Below are positions 62,773 to 64,000 of a DNA stretch of 64,000 nt, piece after piece. A program made the position numbers and the translations under genes. Under the pieces are notes generated by a model. That model made no database searches. It worked only from the letters and a program-made list of their open reading frames with translations, and had not been told where the DNA came from. The stretch's first letter is position 1. Each line of letters begins with the position of its first letter. Source of the stretch: Rutidosis leptorrhynchoides (lineage: Eukaryota; Streptophyta; Magnoliopsida; Asterales; Asteraceae); NCBI RefSeq assembly GCF_046630445.1, contig NC_092334.1, forward strand, positions 108,201,001 through 108,265,000, given 5' to 3'.

Positions 62773-64000
62773 TTACTGGATCATGGATTCATACGACCAA
62801 GTACTTCACCGTGGGGAGCTCCGATTCTATTTGTTAAAAAGAAAGATGGATCTTTTAGGATGTGTATAGATTATCGTGAATTAAATAAGTTAACTATCAA
62901 AAATCGGTATCCACTACCGAGAATTGACGACTTATTTGATCAACTCCAGGGATCATGTGTTTATTCGAAAATCGACCTAAGATCGGGCTATCATCAACTA
63001 CGTGTCAAAGAAGAGGACATTCCGAAAACTGCTTTTCGGACACGTTATGGTCATTACGAATTTTTGGTCATGCCGTTTGGATTGACGAATGCGCCAGCTG
63101 TATTCATGGACCTCATGAATCGAGTTTGTAGTCCGTATTTAGATAAGTTTGTTATCGTTTTCATTGATGACATTCTTATCTATTCCAAGAGTGAGCAAGA
63201 GCATGAGCAGCATTTAAGGTTGATATTAGAGTTGTTGAGAAAAGAACAGCTATACGCTAAATTTTCTAAGTGTGCTTTCTGGTTGAAAGAAGTGCAATTT
63301 CTTGGCCACGTTGTTAGTAACAAAGGAATTCAGGTTGATCCAGCAAAAATTGAAGCCATTGAAAAATGGGAGACTCCTAAAACACCAATGCAGATACGCC
63401 AATTTTTGGGTTTAGCCGGTTATTATAGAAGGTTTATTCAAGATTTTTCCCGAATAGCTAAGCCGTTGACAGCATTAACGCAAAAAGGGAAGAAATACGA
63501 ATGGACCTCGGAGCAGGAGAACGCATTTCAATTACTGAAGAAGAAGTTAACTACGGCGCCTATTTTATCGTTACCTGAAGGGAACGATGATTTTGAAATA
63601 TATTGTGACGCTTCGCGACAAGGTTTTGGTTGTGTTCTTATGCAACGAAAGAAAGTTATTGCATACGCATCTCGACAATTGAAGATTCACGAGCGGAATT
63701 ATACGACGCATGATCTAGAACTGGGAGCAGTCGTGTTTGCGTTAAAGATATGGAGACACTACTTATATGGGGTTAGATGCACTGTGTTTACTGATCATAA
63801 AAGTCTTCAACATATTTTCGATCAAAAACAGCTGAACATGAGGCAACGTAGGTGGGTTGAGTTAATAAATGACTATGATTGTGAAATTCGTTATCATCCC
63901 GGGAAAGCGAACGTGGTGGCCGACGCTCTAAGCAGAAAGGAACGAGAACCAATTCGAGTACGAGCGATGAACATAAAAATTCGCATGAATCTCAAATCAC
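62773..64000 (+). pseudogene. Tekay-2 reverse transcriptase and RNase H (continues past window)
   Basis: Directly downstream of the TAA, the same frame reads open to 64000 without an internal Met start. RT has [78 protein letters not shown] and catalytic [33 protein letters not shown] and [20 protein letters not shown] follow. RNase H has [40 protein letters not shown] and [17 protein letters not shown], then [20 protein letters not shown]. Translation would need readthrough of the stop. The integrase lies beyond the window. Confidence 0.92.

Larger units (their letters stand above)
57276..64000 (+). mobile_element. Tekay-2: Ty3/gypsy element, truncated by the window end
   Basis: A 2,715-bp LTR (57276-59990; TGTAACGACCCGCAC...GGGTTATGACA), PBS, acidic leader ORF, gag-protease, RT and RNase H continuing past 64000. 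It is the same lineage as Tekay-1, with two zinc knuckles and closely similar RT, but its LTR is of the TGTAACGACCC type and it lacks an F-box ORF. Only one nonsense codon is seen in gag-pol. The preceding five bases are GATAT; the other TSD is outside the window. Confidence 0.92.

Overview
The window is plant nuclear DNA: AT-rich, non-coding for long stretches, and dominated by LTR retrotransposons. Ty3/gypsy LTRs opening with TGTGACGACCCG or TGTAACGACCCG, Tekay/Del-type gag-pol with two zinc knuckles, an Athila element primed by tRNA-Asp, and Stowaway and hAT MITEs all point to a eudicot. The repeat vocabulary resembles Asteraceae genomes, but that is recognition from memory and was not tested. 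I see no intact host gene. Host remnants are a receptor-kinase last-exon pseudogene (about 47.27-47.56 kb), a two-exon fragment (54.7-55.1 kb, minus) and an F-box/LRR-like pseudogene (56.87-57.28 kb, minus).

From 1,145 to 46,989 lies one nested stack of elements, and nearly every layer can be closed by an exact target-site duplication (TSD). Layer 1 is Copia-1 (minus, gag-less, TSD GTTAC). Its left LTR is split by a non-autonomous gypsy/LARD-like element (1,349-12,554, plus, TSD ATATT). Its integrase region is split by a Tekay gypsy element, Tekay-1 (15,667-46,173, minus, TSD TTTTG). Tekay-1's 3' LTR is split by an Athila element (16,578-30,764, minus, TSD AATAT). The Athila 5' LTR is split by a hAT-type MITE (28,367-29,028, 8-bp TSD CCCGATCG). 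Tekay-1's gag-pol is also split by a 3.1-kb solo LTR (36,591-39,691, TSD CGTAT). Removing the stack rejoins a diverged tandem array of about 0.5-0.6 kb host repeats.

To the right are the receptor-kinase relic and then Copia-2 (48,727-54,675, minus, TSD ATGAT). Copia-2 is structurally complete but carries stops and a gag frameshift, and sits just past the stop codon of the two-exon host fragment. Next come a palindrome-rich terminal-inverted-repeat element (55.16-55.87 kb), a Stowaway-like MITE (56,060-56,266) and the F-box/LRR-like pseudogene. That pseudogene is cut by a second Tekay element, Tekay-2 (57,276 to the window end, plus), whose coding region reads through except for one nonsense codon at 62,770.

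The items most worth a second look are as follows. Tekay-1 carries an intact 231-codon F-box ORF (41,215-41,910) between its 5' LTR and gag. A small acidic ORF precedes gag in both Tekay elements. A 46-bp segment is inverted between the two LTRs of the LARD element, with (TA)n tracts flanking it in both copies. The polypurine-tract motif recurs inside the leader of three gypsy elements. GC-rich palindromes in the Athila LTRs show CpG decay between copies.
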